Of a stretch of DNA of 64,000 nt, positions 34,580 through 43,992 are shown one piece after another. Position 1 is the stretch's first letter, and every line of letters starts with the position of its first letter. The notes under the pieces were generated by a model. That model was not told where the DNA came from. It was given only the letters and a program-made list of their open reading frames with translations, and searched no databases. The DNA comes from an uncultured Brevibacillus sp. Its GTDB lineage: Bacteria; Bacillota; Bacilli; Brevibacillales; Brevibacillaceae. The stretch covers positions 31,116 to 95,115 of the forward strand of contig NZ_CANMZW010000022.1 in the NCBI RefSeq assembly GCF_947502445.1. The letters run 5' to 3'. The translations under genes and the position numbers were made by a program.

Positions 34580-34814
34580 CCCGAATCACTCCTTTTTTTC
34601 CCCTCAGTATTCCCGGTGGACTCATTATAGCACCATTTTTTTCCCGGAAAGGCAAAATCGACAAAGCTTCTAAAAAGAAGTGATGTTTCGTCCGATTTGG
34701 ACAGGCACGCATATTTTGTCAAAAGGAAGTGGGGCATTCATAATGACCCGGACATGCGCGTACATATGGAAGGAATACACGTCCATACCTATTGATGAGG
34801 AGAGGACCGTACGT

Positions 34815-35537
34815 ATGCAGCCTGAGTTCTGGTTTGTTTTTGGATCTGCCGCAGTAGCGAGTAGTGTCGGCGGATTGCTGCTATGCTTGCGCGCGTGGTC
34901 TACCCAGTCCTTATTCGCCATGATCAGTGCAGGAGCGGGACTGCTTTTCGCAATTACGATGCTGGATCTAGTGCCACACGTACTGGAACAAGAAGGGCAG
35001 CGGGTCATGCCTTTTGTTATGATAGGCTTCGTGCTGATGTTCACACTTGAATTGATTGGAAAGGCTGGAAAAGAAGTAGGCTCGACCGGGGTCATTGGTG
35101 TGTTGACGGGTTTCTTGCTGCATGCGTTTGTCGAAGGCATGTCGTTGATCGCGAGTTTTCAAATGAATGCAAACGTAGGGGTATCTGTGCTTCTTGCTAT
35201 GCTTTTGCATAAAATTCCTGACGGCGTGACGGTGGCTTCTTTGTTGCTTGCCGCTACGCGTTCTCGACAAAAAGCTTTTTGGGGGGCTTCCTCTCTCGGG
35301 CTTGCGACGATCATCGGAGCGGGAAGTGTTGGTATCGTAGAGCGCATTTTTCCTCCAAGCTGGTCAGGCGTCATTTTGGCTATGACCGCAGGCATTTTTT
35401 TGTATGTCTCGGCAAGCCACCTCATTCCTTATATTTTGAGTGCGAAAAAGGCGCAGCTTGGTGCTTATTTTGTCGGGGCGATTCTCGTTTACATGGTGTT
35501 GACCGCTTATTTGCAAGGAAATCATGTGCATGTATAA
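34815..35537 (+). CDS. ZIP-family metal transporter
   Basis: About 240 residues and seven to eight membrane helices. The metal-binding motifs of ZIP helices 4 and 5 are present: HAFVEGMSL and LHKIPDGVTVASL. ATG at 34815 lies eleven bases after GAGGAGAGGACC-type sequence and begins just before the first helix; an upstream ATG at 34743 is possible but adds a charged tail. ZIP proteins import zinc, iron or manganese; specificity cannot be read here. Confidence 0.87.
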   Translation: MQPEFWFVFGSAAVASSVGGLLLCLRAWSTQSLFAMISAGAGLLFAITMLDLVPHVLEQEGQRVMPFVMIGFVLMFTLELIGKAGKEVGSTGVIGVLTGFLLHAFVEGMSLIASFQMNANVGVSVLLAMLLHKIPDGVTVASLLLAATRSRQKAFWGASSLGLATIIGAGSVGIVERIFPPSWSGVILAMTAGIFLYVSASHLIPYILSAKKAQLGAYFVGAILVYMVLTAYLQGNHVHV

Positions 35538-35604
35538 ACAGCTGACTCCGTTGCCAGTCTAAGACAAGAATGGCATTCTCTATCCGAGAAAAGGAGTCCT
35601 GAAG

Positions 35605-35760
35605 ATGAAAACAGAGCAAGCAAACAGCACCATGGAGGAACAAGTACATAGACAGGCTGAATTCCCGGCAAACGGAACATCCCTCAATCCGCTGGATGAA
35701 GAATGGGTGTTTTCCGGCAGGCAATCGACTTCAGTTGACCAGCCTGCCAGCACGGAATAG
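35605..35760 (+). CDS. Small hypothetical protein (51 residues)
   Basis: ATG at 35605 follows AAAAGGAGTCCTGAAG, an excellent ribosome site. The 51-residue product is polar and acidic, with no membrane segment (starts MKTEQANSTMEEQVHRQ, contains NPLDEEWVFSGRQS). It lies between the ZIP gene and fabI. Function unknown. Confidence 0.6.
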   Translation: MKTEQANSTMEEQVHRQAEFPANGTSLNPLDEEWVFSGRQSTSVDQPASTE

Positions 35761-35770
35761 GTCATGATGC

Positions 35771-35787
35771 GTTATACCTGGTCCCAT
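35771..35787. promoter_or_regulatory. FapR-like site upstream of fabI
   Basis: GTTATACCTGGTCCCAT matches the central TACCTGGTNC core of the FapR operator at 11 of 17 positions. It lies about 50 bp upstream of the -10 box (35837-35842) of fabI, farther than in typical FapR-repressed promoters. Confidence 0.3.
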
Positions 35788-35836
35788 TCGATAAAATCCC
35801 TACCCAGCCCCTCTCGTAACTGTGGACGAGATCGGT

Positions 35837-35842
35837 TATAAT
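35837..35842 (+). promoter_or_regulatory. -10 box of fabI promoter
   Basis: A perfect TATAAT lies 35 bp before the fabI start codon. No convincing -35 hexamer is visible at the right distance. Confidence 0.5.
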
Positions 35843-35877
35843 GGCAGGGGAATATGTTGGAAAGGGGCATACATAAT

Positions 35878-36651
35878 ATGAATACATTATTACAAGGCAA
35901 AAACATCGTTATCATGGGTGTTGCGAATCACCGCAGCATTGCCTGGGGAATTGCACAATCCTTGCATAAAGCAGGAGCGAACCTGATCTTTACTTACCAG
36001 GGAGAGCGTCTGCGTGAGAACGTAGCGGAATTGACAGAGAAAATTGGAGCAGATTCGCTCCTCGTAAATTGCGATGTAACCAAGGATGAAGACGTAGAAG
36101 CAGCATTTGCGTTGATCAAGGAAAAAGTGGGTGTTATTCACGGCTTGGCACACTGCATCGCGTTTGCTAAAACGGAAGAGCTGGAAGGCGAGTACGTCAA
36201 TACTTCCCGCGAAGGTTATGCGCTGGCACAAGACATCAGTGCGTACTCTCTGGTAGCGGTTGCACGTGCAGCCCGTCCATTGATGACCGAAGGCGGAAGC
36301 ATCGTGACCATGACTTATCTGGGTGGTGAGCGTGCGGTACCTAACTACAACGTGATGGGCGTTGCCAAAGCAGCACTGGATGCATCGGTTCGTTATTTGG
36401 CTAACGACCTGGGCAAAGAAAACATCCGTGTAAATGCGATCTCTGCAGGTCCGATTCGTACGTTGGCTGCAAAAGGAATCCGCAACTTCAACTCCGTTTT
36501 GAAGGAAATTGAAGAAAAAGCTCCATTGCGCCGTACGATTGACCAATCCGAGGTAGGCGACACTGCATTGTTCTTGTTCAGCAACCTGTCCAGAGGTATT
36601 ACCGGTGAAATCCTGCACGTCGATGCTGGCTATAGCATCATTGGCGGCTAA
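35878..36651 (+). CDS. fabI: Enoyl-ACP reductase FabI
   Basis: A 257-residue short-chain dehydrogenase-fold enoyl reductase for the last step of fatty-acid elongation. ATG at 35878 is chosen over 35854 because the AAAGGGG site lies between them. It has the FabI-type nucleotide motif GVANHRSIAWGIAQ, the Y-x6-K catalytic pair in YNVMGVAK, and AGPIRTLAAKGI. A monocistronic arrangement with its own terminator fits an essential gene. Confidence 0.97.
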   Translation: MNTLLQGKNIVIMGVANHRSIAWGIAQSLHKAGANLIFTYQGERLRENVAELTEKIGADSLLVNCDVTKDEDVEAAFALIKEKVGVIHGLAHCIAFAKTEELEGEYVNTSREGYALAQDISAYSLVAVARAARPLMTEGGSIVTMTYLGGERAVPNYNVMGVAKAALDASVRYLANDLGKENIRVNAISAGPIRTLAAKGIRNFNSVLKEIEEKAPLRRTIDQSEVGDTALFLFSNLSRGITGEILHVDAGYSIIGG

Positions 36652-36660
36652 ATGAATAAC

Positions 36661-36728
36661 AGGCTCCTGTTCCCCGCATACTATACAAAACAATCGTTTT
36701 GTTAACTGCGAGGAAGGGAGCCTTTTTT
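36661..36728 (+). terminator. Branched terminator after fabI
   Basis: An outer stem AGGCTCC/GGAGCCT encloses inner stems CCCCGCA/TGCGAGG and CAAAAC/GTTTTG, followed by six T residues. Confidence 0.85.
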
Positions 36729-36791
36729 ATGTTTCCATTGATCACAAACATGGAAGAATTTTTAATTTATATGGGCGGAGGTTTTCAGTAT

Positions 36792-39248
36792 TTACCTGCC
36801 CATTTCGGCGATGAAGCGGGAGGTTCTGGTCTTGCGTCCGAATCGCTCCCGGGGGATACCGATACTAAGGCTGTGCCGAGCACGGGTAATCGCAACGTAT
36901 AACAGTCTGCGTTCTTCCTCCAGGGCAGCATTTCCACCCTTGCGCAGCTCGTCCAGCGTGTATTCATGAGGGATTGCGCCTTCTATTAGATCGGGTAAAA
37001 AGACGTGATCGTACTCAAGTCCTTTGGCACGATGAATACTGAGTACATGTACTGCTTCATCAGGGAGTGGCCGCTGTGTGCGCCACTCTTTTTCGTTTTG
37101 GGTCATCTGCTGGATGTAGGCCAAAAAGTCACTGACTGTGGCATGTCGTTTCGCTGCTGCCAAGATCTGTTGCAGCTCGTCACTCCAGCGTTCCCGGCCA
37201 TCTTCCCGGTCGCGGGAGCGCTTTTTCAAATAATCTCGCAGCTTGCCATCCTCATAAATAAGCTCGAGTGCTTGTGCGGGCGGACAGTCCTTGGCGGCAG
37301 ATAATATGTCGGTAACTGTTTGCAAATGCTTTCGCTGGTACGGCTTTAGCTGGGTAAGAAGAGGCAGGACATGCAAAATCGGGATATCCTCGATAATGGC
37401 TTGGCTCCGCAGTGCGTTCCACATGTCTGCTGAAATGTAGAGCGTAGGCAAGATTTCTTTCAAGGCATCGGTATCATCCGGATTGACTGCAAGTCGCAAG
37501 TAATGCAGTGTCCAGCGCACTGTTTGCCGTTGATAAAAGGAGTCCTCCTCCTGTGTGTAGTGAAAGGCGATGCCAGCTTCACTCAAACGCTCCAGGATCG
37601 GGCGGGCGGATTCGTTCGTCCGATACAGAACGGCGCACTCGCCTAGAATGGCCCCTTGCTCGCGGCGATGAATGATTTCATCAACAATACGTGATGCCTG
37701 TTCTTCCTCGTCTTCGGGCTCGAATAAATATGTGTCTCCTTCCTCACTATGAAAGGAGAGGCATTCCTTTGCCCAGCGAGCACGGTTGTGGCCAATCAAG
37801 GAGTATCCCAGACTGACGATAGAAGCGTGTGAACGATAATTCACTTCCAGTGTAATTGATTTGGCTTCCGGAAAATCGTTGGTGAAGCCCAGTATGTATT
37901 GGGGATCACTGCCGCGAAATCCGTAAATCGACTGATCGTCGTCACCGATGACACATAGATTGTTGTGCGGCGCGGCAAGCAGCTTGACTGTTTCGTACTG
38001 GATGCGGTTAATATCCTGAAACTCATCGATCATCACATGTGTAATTCGATTTTGATAGCGCTGCAAAAGGTTGGTGTCTTCGCGCAGCATTTCGTAACAG
38101 CCGAGCAGCATGTCGTCAAAGTCAAACCAGTTATGCTTTTTCTTGGTTGCTTCGTAAATCGGGTAGAGTGCTTGTGCCCGCTTCTCTGAGGTGCTGTCGA
38201 GCTCTCTGTACGCAACATCCTGAGGGAGAAGGTATTCGTTTTTCCAGCGACTGACGATCCCTAGCGCTTCCTGTATGTCATTTTCCTTTAGTGCAATTAG
38301 ATCGTCATGATCAAGCAAAGCACCTGTTTCTCTCAACAGTCGCCACTTTTGCCAATCCTTTTTTAACAGACGCTGCTGATCCCAGTGATCAGGCTGATGG
38401 TGCATAAGCATGCGGTAAAAAATGCTGTGAAATGTACCTGCGATCAGCTCGCGTGCTTGGTGGGGAGGAAGCTGACGGGCAATCCGCTGCCTGATTTCAT
38501 CCGCTGCCTTGGTCGTAAAGGTAACCACCATAATTTGTTTCGGTTCTATCCCGCAATCTTGAATCAGGTGGGCAGTGCGCGCCGTCATCACTCTTGTTTT
38601 GCCGCTGCCAGCTCCTGCGAGAATGAGTAAAGGTCCGTCTGTTGTCTCGACTGCCTGTCGTTGACCGGGGTGCAGTGGCTCATCTCTTTTTTGCTCAAGC
38701 AGATGCTGGATGCTTTTCTTTGGCGTCAAACGCTTGCGAAAAATCGGCGGCTTGGGTGCTGGCGGGGGAGTTGTGGTGCTGCTGCCAATTGTTCTTTTTT
38801 TAGGCACGCGAAAGGAACCGATCATCACGGAATCGTCTTCTTCTGTTGTCGTATCTGCTTGTGGAATATGTGATTGATTAGAAGAGAAAGCAAGTTCATC
38901 CTTGTTCAAATCGTGCGCGGTTTGCCCACTTGTGTATGCTTGTCCACTGTTTGCATCTGTATCTTTGCGCAAGGCTGCCTCAAAGGCGGTTGCTGCCGTC
39001 TCATCCAAAGCTTGGAGCCAGTTCGAATTTTCAAAACTGGCTCGGTCACTATTCAAAAGCGGGCAAACAGCCCCTTCTGGATGGGCAAAATAAGGCTCGA
39101 AGCTAATCCCCGCAATCAATCGAAGCGCCGCTGCGCAGGCTGGACACCGTACCTGATCCTGCCGGGCAGCCATGCGCCAATACGGTATGCGATTGTATGT
39201 CTCGGGTAGCAACAGGATGGGTTTGTTGTCTAGTAGGGCAAAGTTCAT
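36792..39248 (-). CDS. UvrD/PcrA-type helicase with CoiA-like zinc N-terminus
   Basis: About 818 residues. ATG 39248 lies five bases after GAGGTG; ATG 39251 and a longer frame to 39425 are less likely. The N-terminal ~70 residues hold C35-x2-C38 and YFAHPEGAVC (H56, C62), resembling the zinc-binding start of competence protein CoiA. A linker with acidic and Pro-rich parts leads to an SF1 helicase: Walker A GAGSGKT near residue 212, Walker B/DEFQD near 409, motif III GDDDQSIYGFRG, motif V/VI LSIHRAKGLEYDHVF and VAITRARHSL. It presumably unwinds DNA in repair or recombination; the zinc module is unusual for UvrD-like enzymes. Confidence 0.9.
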   Translation of the reverse strand: MNFALLDNKPILLLPETYNRIPYWRMAARQDQVRCPACAAALRLIAGISFEPYFAHPEGAVCPLLNSDRASFENSNWLQALDETAATAFEAALRKDTDANSGQAYTSGQTAHDLNKDELAFSSNQSHIPQADTTTEEDDSVMIGSFRVPKKRTIGSSTTTPPPAPKPPIFRKRLTPKKSIQHLLEQKRDEPLHPGQRQAVETTDGPLLILAGAGSGKTRVMTARTAHLIQDCGIEPKQIMVVTFTTKAADEIRQRIARQLPPHQARELIAGTFHSIFYRMLMHHQPDHWDQQRLLKKDWQKWRLLRETGALLDHDDLIALKENDIQEALGIVSRWKNEYLLPQDVAYRELDSTSEKRAQALYPIYEATKKKHNWFDFDDMLLGCYEMLREDTNLLQRYQNRITHVMIDEFQDINRIQYETVKLLAAPHNNLCVIGDDDQSIYGFRGSDPQYILGFTNDFPEAKSITLEVNYRSHASIVSLGYSLIGHNRARWAKECLSFHSEEGDTYLFEPEDEEEQASRIVDEIIHRREQGAILGECAVLYRTNESARPILERLSEAGIAFHYTQEEDSFYQRQTVRWTLHYLRLAVNPDDTDALKEILPTLYISADMWNALRSQAIIEDIPILHVLPLLTQLKPYQRKHLQTVTDILSAAKDCPPAQALELIYEDGKLRDYLKKRSRDREDGRERWSDELQQILAAAKRHATVSDFLAYIQQMTQNEKEWRTQRPLPDEAVHVLSIHRAKGLEYDHVFLPDLIEGAIPHEYTLDELRKGGNAALEEERRLLYVAITRARHSLSIGIPRERFGRKTRTSRFIAEMGR

Positions 39249-39310
39249 CATGACACCTCGAAAAGATGATAGGGAGTACCGGCGTATCTCATCGCACGCC
39301 TTTACATGGA

Positions 39311-39345
39311 AAGAAGAAGTGCCCCCTGGCGGCAGGGGACACTTG
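39311..39345 (-). terminator. Terminator of second CNNM gene
   Basis: AAGTGTCCCCTG-CCGC-CAGGGGGCACTT on the minus strand forms a twelve-base stem followed by CTTCTTTCC, just past the stop codon at 39361. Confidence 0.7.
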
Positions 39346-39360
39346 CCAAAAATCGTGTCG

Positions 39361-40725
39361 TTAGGTTTGAGCGTGCAAAAGCACGGTGTCTTCTGGCAGG
39401 GCTTCTGGGTCGTCTTCGCCCACATAGGTAATATTTACCCGCGTAATCCGGTGGTTTTCCAGCTCACTGATGGTGAAGAGATAGCCCTGAAACATTACGG
39501 CCTTGCCATTTGCGACTTCCTCGTTTAACTGGCTGTAGAGCCAACCAGCGATCGTGTCTACCTCATCGGAAACGACCTCGATGGTAATGTAGTCGTTCAG
39601 TTCATTTAACAGCGTTTTTCCTGAAACGGAGAGAGCGTTGTTCGTGCTCTCTTCAATTTCGGGTCGTTCATTCTCGTCGAATTCGTCCTGGATATCCCCG
39701 ACAATTTCTTCGAGAATGTCTTCCATTGTGAGAAGACCTGCAGTTCCGCCATACTCATCAATGACGATTGCCAGCTGCGAGCGGCGTTTTTGCATCAATC
39801 GCAGCACATGACTGATCTCCATTGATTCAGGTACAGTGAGGAGCGGACGGAGGAAGTTTTTCAATTCTGCCTTGCCTGTACTCAGAGCAGACAGGTAAAA
39901 ATCAGAGATGTGGACGAAGCCAATCAATCTGTCCTTATCTTCGTGAGCGACAGGAAAGCGGGAATGACGCGATTCCTTCATGATTTGGAGGTTTTCCTCA
40001 AAGGTGTTGTCATCATACAGACAAATCATGTCAATCCGCGGAATCATGATTTCCCGGGCAAGTCGTTCGGAAAACTCAAAAACATTGTCAACAAGCGCCA
40101 TTTCGGTTTGGTCGATATGCCCGCTTTTGTGACTCTGGTTAACCAGCAGACGAATTTCCTCTTCGGTATGTGCCGACTCATTTTCAGAAGCCGGTTCAAT
40201 TCCTAATCGTCTGATTAGAAGATTTGCTGCTCCATTCAGAAACCAGATGAGCGGATAGCTCAGCTTGTAGAAAAACATGAGTGGAGCGGCCGTCCAAAGC
40301 GAGGTTGCCTCTGCTTTTTGAATAGCCAACGACTTGGGCGCCAGCTCGCCTAAAACGATATGCAAAAAAGTAATGATCGCAAAAGCAATAGCGAGTGAAA
40401 TCGGGCCACCCAAGTATTGAGGTAAGTGGAAAAATGCTACCATGGGCTCGACGTAATGGGCGATTGCAGGCTCGCCAACCCAACCTAACCCGAGTGATGC
40501 CAGCGTGATTCCGAGCTGGCAGGCGGACAGATAGGCGTCTAGCTGCTGCGTGACCTTTTGCGCGTAGCGGGCTCTTTGGTTATTACCCTCGCTTACGAGC
40601 TGGGTCAGACGGGTTTGGCGAACTTTTACCAACGAGAATTCTGCTGCAACGAAGAAGCCGTTCAAAAGAACCAAAAACATCACGAGCAGCAGATTCAGCG
40701 TAATCTCCCCTATCGGACTCTCCAA
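39361..40725 (-). CDS. CNNM/CorC-family transporter (paralogue)
   Basis: A 454-residue DUF21-CBS-CBS-CorC_HlyC protein. The start is TTG at 40725, four bases after GGAGGTATGC-type sequence. The membrane part carries LGITLASLGLGWVGEP and LGELAPKSLAIQ; the CBS part IVIDEYGGTAGLLTMEDILEEIVG. It is closely related in order and motif spelling to the protein at 5354-6679. Relatives export magnesium or act in envelope stress. Confidence 0.92.
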   Translation of the reverse strand: MESPIGEITLNLLLVMFLVLLNGFFVAAEFSLVKVRQTRLTQLVSEGNNQRARYAQKVTQQLDAYLSACQLGITLASLGLGWVGEPAIAHYVEPMVAFFHLPQYLGGPISLAIAFAIITFLHIVLGELAPKSLAIQKAEATSLWTAAPLMFFYKLSYPLIWFLNGAANLLIRRLGIEPASENESAHTEEEIRLLVNQSHKSGHIDQTEMALVDNVFEFSERLAREIMIPRIDMICLYDDNTFEENLQIMKESRHSRFPVAHEDKDRLIGFVHISDFYLSALSTGKAELKNFLRPLLTVPESMEISHVLRLMQKRRSQLAIVIDEYGGTAGLLTMEDILEEIVGDIQDEFDENERPEIEESTNNALSVSGKTLLNELNDYITIEVVSDEVDTIAGWLYSQLNEEVANGKAVMFQGYLFTISELENHRITRVNITYVGEDDPEALPEDTVLLHAQT

Positions 40726-40974
40726 GCATACCTCCAGCCTCCCGCAGTACGAAAGGTGGAGAATTCACCTCCGTTATTGTAAATGTACTTTCAATGTACG
40801 AAAGCATTTGTGTAAACATTCGTATATTCGCTGTTATAGGTTAGTATACCAATTGGTCAACCGAAGAGTCAAAACGTTCCGATTCCCATATGTGCTCACA
40901 ACGGGACGGTTGGACATACCATAAACTTTTGAATCATACACATAAACGAGTAGCTGTCCAAGGGAGGGAGGAGA

Positions 40975-41643
40975 GTGAACTGGTTGCATAAAAGCGTTGC
41001 AATCCTATCAGGTAGCGTGTTGGTCGCAGTAGGAGTCAACCTGTTTCTCGTCCCGCACCGTTTGATGGACGGAGGCATGATCGGGATTGGTCTTTTGGCG
41101 ACGTATTACATGCAATTACCACCTGGTCTAGTGATGATTTTTGTGAGTCTTCCTGTGTATGTGATCGTTTTTTTTTATGATAGACGGCTGTTTTATCACA
41201 GCTTTCATGGGATGCTCATCTCTTCGTTTTTCATCGATGTGCTGTCCGATTTACGCCAGTGGAATCTATGGTCAACCTCCAGCTCCGCAGTTACCGGAGG
41301 TGTTATGATCGGGGTGGGGGTGGGGCTGATGCTTGCCTACGAAACGAATACAGGTGGGACAGACTTGCTTGCCCAATTTTTAGCCAGACGCTTCAAACTG
41401 CATGTCGCTCTCCTGATTCTAGTGATAGACGGATTCATCGTGTCTTGCTCTTTGCAAACGATTGGGGTGGAACGGACGATGTTTTCTTTAATCACGATTA
41501 TTGCTGTTGCAGCGACGACGCATATGTTCAGTGGAATCAGCCGCAAGCGGCAGTCGTACACGGTCATTGGACCTCTTGATTCTTTCAAGAACCTGCAAAT
41601 CAGACAAAAAGGCAGGGGATGGAGATTATTTTGGAGAAAATAA
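40975..41643 (+). CDS. YitT-family membrane protein
   Basis: A 222-residue protein of the YitT/DUF161 family with about five to six helices. GTG at 40975 follows GGGAGGAGA. The segments GVNLFLVPHRLMDGGMIGIG and YETNTGGTDLLAQFL are family signatures. Unlike the longer members it lacks the C-terminal DUF2179 domain. Function in the cell is unknown. The MBL-fold gene follows 29 bp later, perhaps in the same transcript. Confidence 0.88.
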   Translation: MNWLHKSVAILSGSVLVAVGVNLFLVPHRLMDGGMIGIGLLATYYMQLPPGLVMIFVSLPVYVIVFFYDRRLFYHSFHGMLISSFFIDVLSDLRQWNLWSTSSSAVTGGVMIGVGVGLMLAYETNTGGTDLLAQFLARRFKLHVALLILVIDGFIVSCSLQTIGVERTMFSLITIIAVAATTHMFSGISRKRQSYTVIGPLDSFKNLQIRQKGRGWRLFWRK

Positions 41644-41672
41644 ATAGGAAAAGATGAAATGAGGGACAAATT

Positions 41673-42614
41673 TTGTCTACCAATACACCACAAATGATAA
41701 CGGAGCGTGTCGGTTATTTTCCCGGTCACGTAAATATTGGCTTGGTTATCGGAAACACCGGAGCGATCTTGATTGATTCTGGACTCGATACCCAAACTGC
41801 CAAGAAAATGAAGAAAGGACTGGACGCCATCGCCCAGCCCTTGTGTGCCATCATACAAACGCACGCTCATGCCGACCACTTCGGGGGCAACGCCTATCTG
41901 CTCGGATGCTGGCCCGAAGCACAGGTCTACGCGCCACCGTTAGAAGAGGCGATTATTCGTTATCCAATTCTCGAACCAATCTACCTGAATATGGGGGCAG
42001 AACCACTTGCGGACCTTCGTAACAAATTCCTTCTTGCCCAAGCTTCGCGGGTGGACCACCTCCTTCCCCTGGAGGATTCGATAGAGATTGATGGCATCAG
42101 CTTTTTTATCCTTTCTCTGCCGGGACATAGCTGGCAACAAGTCGGTGTCGTGTGCGAAAATATTTGCTTTGCCGCCGACAGTTATTTAGGCGAAGAGGTA
42201 TTGGAAAAGCATAAACTCCCCTTTCTCGTAGATGCTCATGAAACATTGCTCAGCCTAAACAAGCTCTTGGACACGAGCTATACAGGATATTTGCCTGGTC
42301 ACGGACCGTATATCACCTCCCCGGTCAGTGCCGTGCAAAAAAATATCGAATGGCATCAGCGAATCTATGCGGTAATCGAAGAAATTTTGGAAGAAGAGCA
42401 TACGTTGGAGAATGCACTTTCGCTCTTATGTGAGCGGTTACACATTTCGATAGAGAACGCTTCCAGTTTCGTCCTGTTTCGGACGGCGTTCATGGGGTAT
42501 CTCATCGGACTTCAAAAAGAAGAGAGAGTTGCATACCGGTTTGCCCAAAATCGATGGCTGTGGAGAAGCGTCAAAACAGAAGTTCAGGATGGTGCAGTAG
42601 GGGACGAGAGGTAG
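41673..42614 (+). CDS. MBL-fold metallo-hydrolase
   Basis: A 313-residue metallo-beta-lactamase-fold hydrolase; TTG at 41673 follows GAGGGACAAATT. The metal motif HTHAHADHFGG is intact, with further ligands in LPGHSWQQ and LPGHGPYI. Family members hydrolyse thioesters, lactones or phosphodiesters; substrate not evident. Its last 31 bases overlap the convergent yugN-like gene. Confidence 0.88.
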   Translation: MSTNTPQMITERVGYFPGHVNIGLVIGNTGAILIDSGLDTQTAKKMKKGLDAIAQPLCAIIQTHAHADHFGGNAYLLGCWPEAQVYAPPLEEAIIRYPILEPIYLNMGAEPLADLRNKFLLAQASRVDHLLPLEDSIEIDGISFFILSLPGHSWQQVGVVCENICFAADSYLGEEVLEKHKLPFLVDAHETLLSLNKLLDTSYTGYLPGHGPYITSPVSAVQKNIEWHQRIYAVIEEILEEEHTLENALSLLCERLHISIENASSFVLFRTAFMGYLIGLQKEERVAYRFAQNRWLWRSVKTEVQDGAVGDER

Positions 42615-42946
42615 TCTGCAATTTCGGCGAGCTTGTGCTCCGCTGCTTCACGTACGGCTTTGGGAATGAAGAAAAGCTCTTCGGAAGCTGTGCTCATGTA
42701 GAATTTGGCTTCCAGATACGGATGCCCCAGCTTGACGGTAAGTTCGCCTTTTCCTGTTGTCGTACTGTTGAAGTTCGTCGGGATGCGTAGAAAATAAGTA
42801 CTGCTGCTTGCGGAGTCGTACATGACGACATCATACGTGGGCATGGAATCCCCACCTGATCGGCGAAAGCCCTGCTGTCGCAGCATTTTGTCGACATAGG
42901 AGAGTGGCTGCACGACGCCGGTCAGGGTTTTGTTTTTTAACCGCAT
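42584..42946 (-). CDS. YugN-like family protein
   Basis: About 120 residues. ATG 42946 follows AGGAGG at six bases; ATG 42952 lies within the ribosome site. The sequence pattern (FRRSGGDSMPTYDVVMYD, YFLRIPTNF, LGHPYLEAKFY) matches the YugN-like family of Bacilli. Function unknown. The 3' end overlaps the convergent MBL gene by 31 bp. Confidence 0.8.
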   Translation of the reverse strand: MRLKNKTLTGVVQPLSYVDKMLRQQGFRRSGGDSMPTYDVVMYDSASSSTYFLRIPTNFNSTTTGKGELTVKLGHPYLEAKFYMSTASEELFFIPKAVREAAEHKLAEIADYLSSPTAPS

Positions 42947-43054
42947 GGACATCCTCCTCGGCTCACCCTTTATGAAATCGGGTTTGGTACCATCCTATGA
43001 GCGGCATTCGGAATTCAGACGTAGAGAAAAAAGAAATGAAGGAGTGGTAGGACC

Positions 43055-43897
43055 ATGAACCAACACGCAGATTTACATACCCATACAAAAGCGTCAGACG
43101 GAACCTGCGAACCGGCAGAAAACGTGCGCTTGGCAAAAGAGGCAGGCTTACAGGCTCTCGCTATTACGGATCATGATACAGTGGCCGGAGTTCCTGAGGC
43201 GCTCGCAGCTGGCAGGGAGCTCGGGATCGAAGTCATTCCCGGTGTAGAGGTCAGCTCGGTAGGGCGGGGACAGGATATTCACGTGCTCGGGTATTTTATC
43301 CCGTATGAGGACAGTGCCTTTCAGGAGCGCCTCGTCGGCTTGCGAGAGACACGTCATGAGCGTAATCAGCTGTTGATTGCAAAGCTGCAGGAGTTGGGGA
43401 TACCGATTACGCTCGAAAGCGTCTATCGCCGCAAACAGGGGACAGATAAAAATATCGGGCGTCCGCATATCGCAGAAGAGCTGATTGAGCTTGGAATTGT
43501 GGCAACGATCGAAGAAGCTTTTGAGAAATACTTGGGAAAAGGGGCGGCAGCGTATGTCAATCCGCCACGAATTACACCTCAAGAAGCGATCCGTTTGATT
43601 CAGGATGCTGGGGGAGCCGCTGTCTTGGCTCATCCGGGGCTTTATGACGATGATGAGCTGGTGCAGGAGCTGATTGCTTTTGGGCTGGACGGCATTGAGG
43701 TCAATCACCCAGACAATTCAGAGGAGCAAAGACTCGTGTACAGTACTTGGGCAAAGGAATATGGACTCGTCATGACCGGAGGCTCGGATTTCCATGGCTG
43801 GCGAGGTGAGGAGCCGTTTCATGCTATGCTTGGTTCCCATACAGCACAGATTGAGGCAGTGGAGCGACTCAGGGAGATTGCAGCAAAAAGAAAATAA
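43055..43897 (+). CDS. PHP-domain phosphoesterase
   Basis: A 280-residue PHP protein of the YciV/RNase AM-like group. Metal ligands are visible in DLHTHTKASDG, AITDHDT, PGVEVSS, AHPGLY and GGSDFHG. Known relatives hydrolyse 3',5'-nucleoside bisphosphates or trim RNA 5' ends. AAGGAGTGG precedes the ATG. A strong terminator follows. Confidence 0.9.
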   Translation: MNQHADLHTHTKASDGTCEPAENVRLAKEAGLQALAITDHDTVAGVPEALAAGRELGIEVIPGVEVSSVGRGQDIHVLGYFIPYEDSAFQERLVGLRETRHERNQLLIAKLQELGIPITLESVYRRKQGTDKNIGRPHIAEELIELGIVATIEEAFEKYLGKGAAAYVNPPRITPQEAIRLIQDAGGAAVLAHPGLYDDDELVQELIAFGLDGIEVNHPDNSEEQRLVYSTWAKEYGLVMTGGSDFHGWRGEEPFHAMLGSHTAQIEAVERLREIAAKRK

Positions 43898-43910
43898 TGG
43901 CTCACAAAGA

Positions 43911-43954
43911 AAACCCCGTCTGAAACGTTGTTTGCACGTTTGGAGACGGGGTTT
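43911..43954. terminator. Bidirectional terminator
   Basis: AACCCCGTCTGAAACGT pairs with ACGTTTGGAGACGGGGTT (small mismatches) around TGTTTGC. T-rich flanks on both sides let it end the PHP gene and the convergent DUF3995 gene. Confidence 0.85.
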
Positions 43955-43992
43955 GGCGTTTTGCAGCGGTTAGCAGCTGGACCATCCATCAT

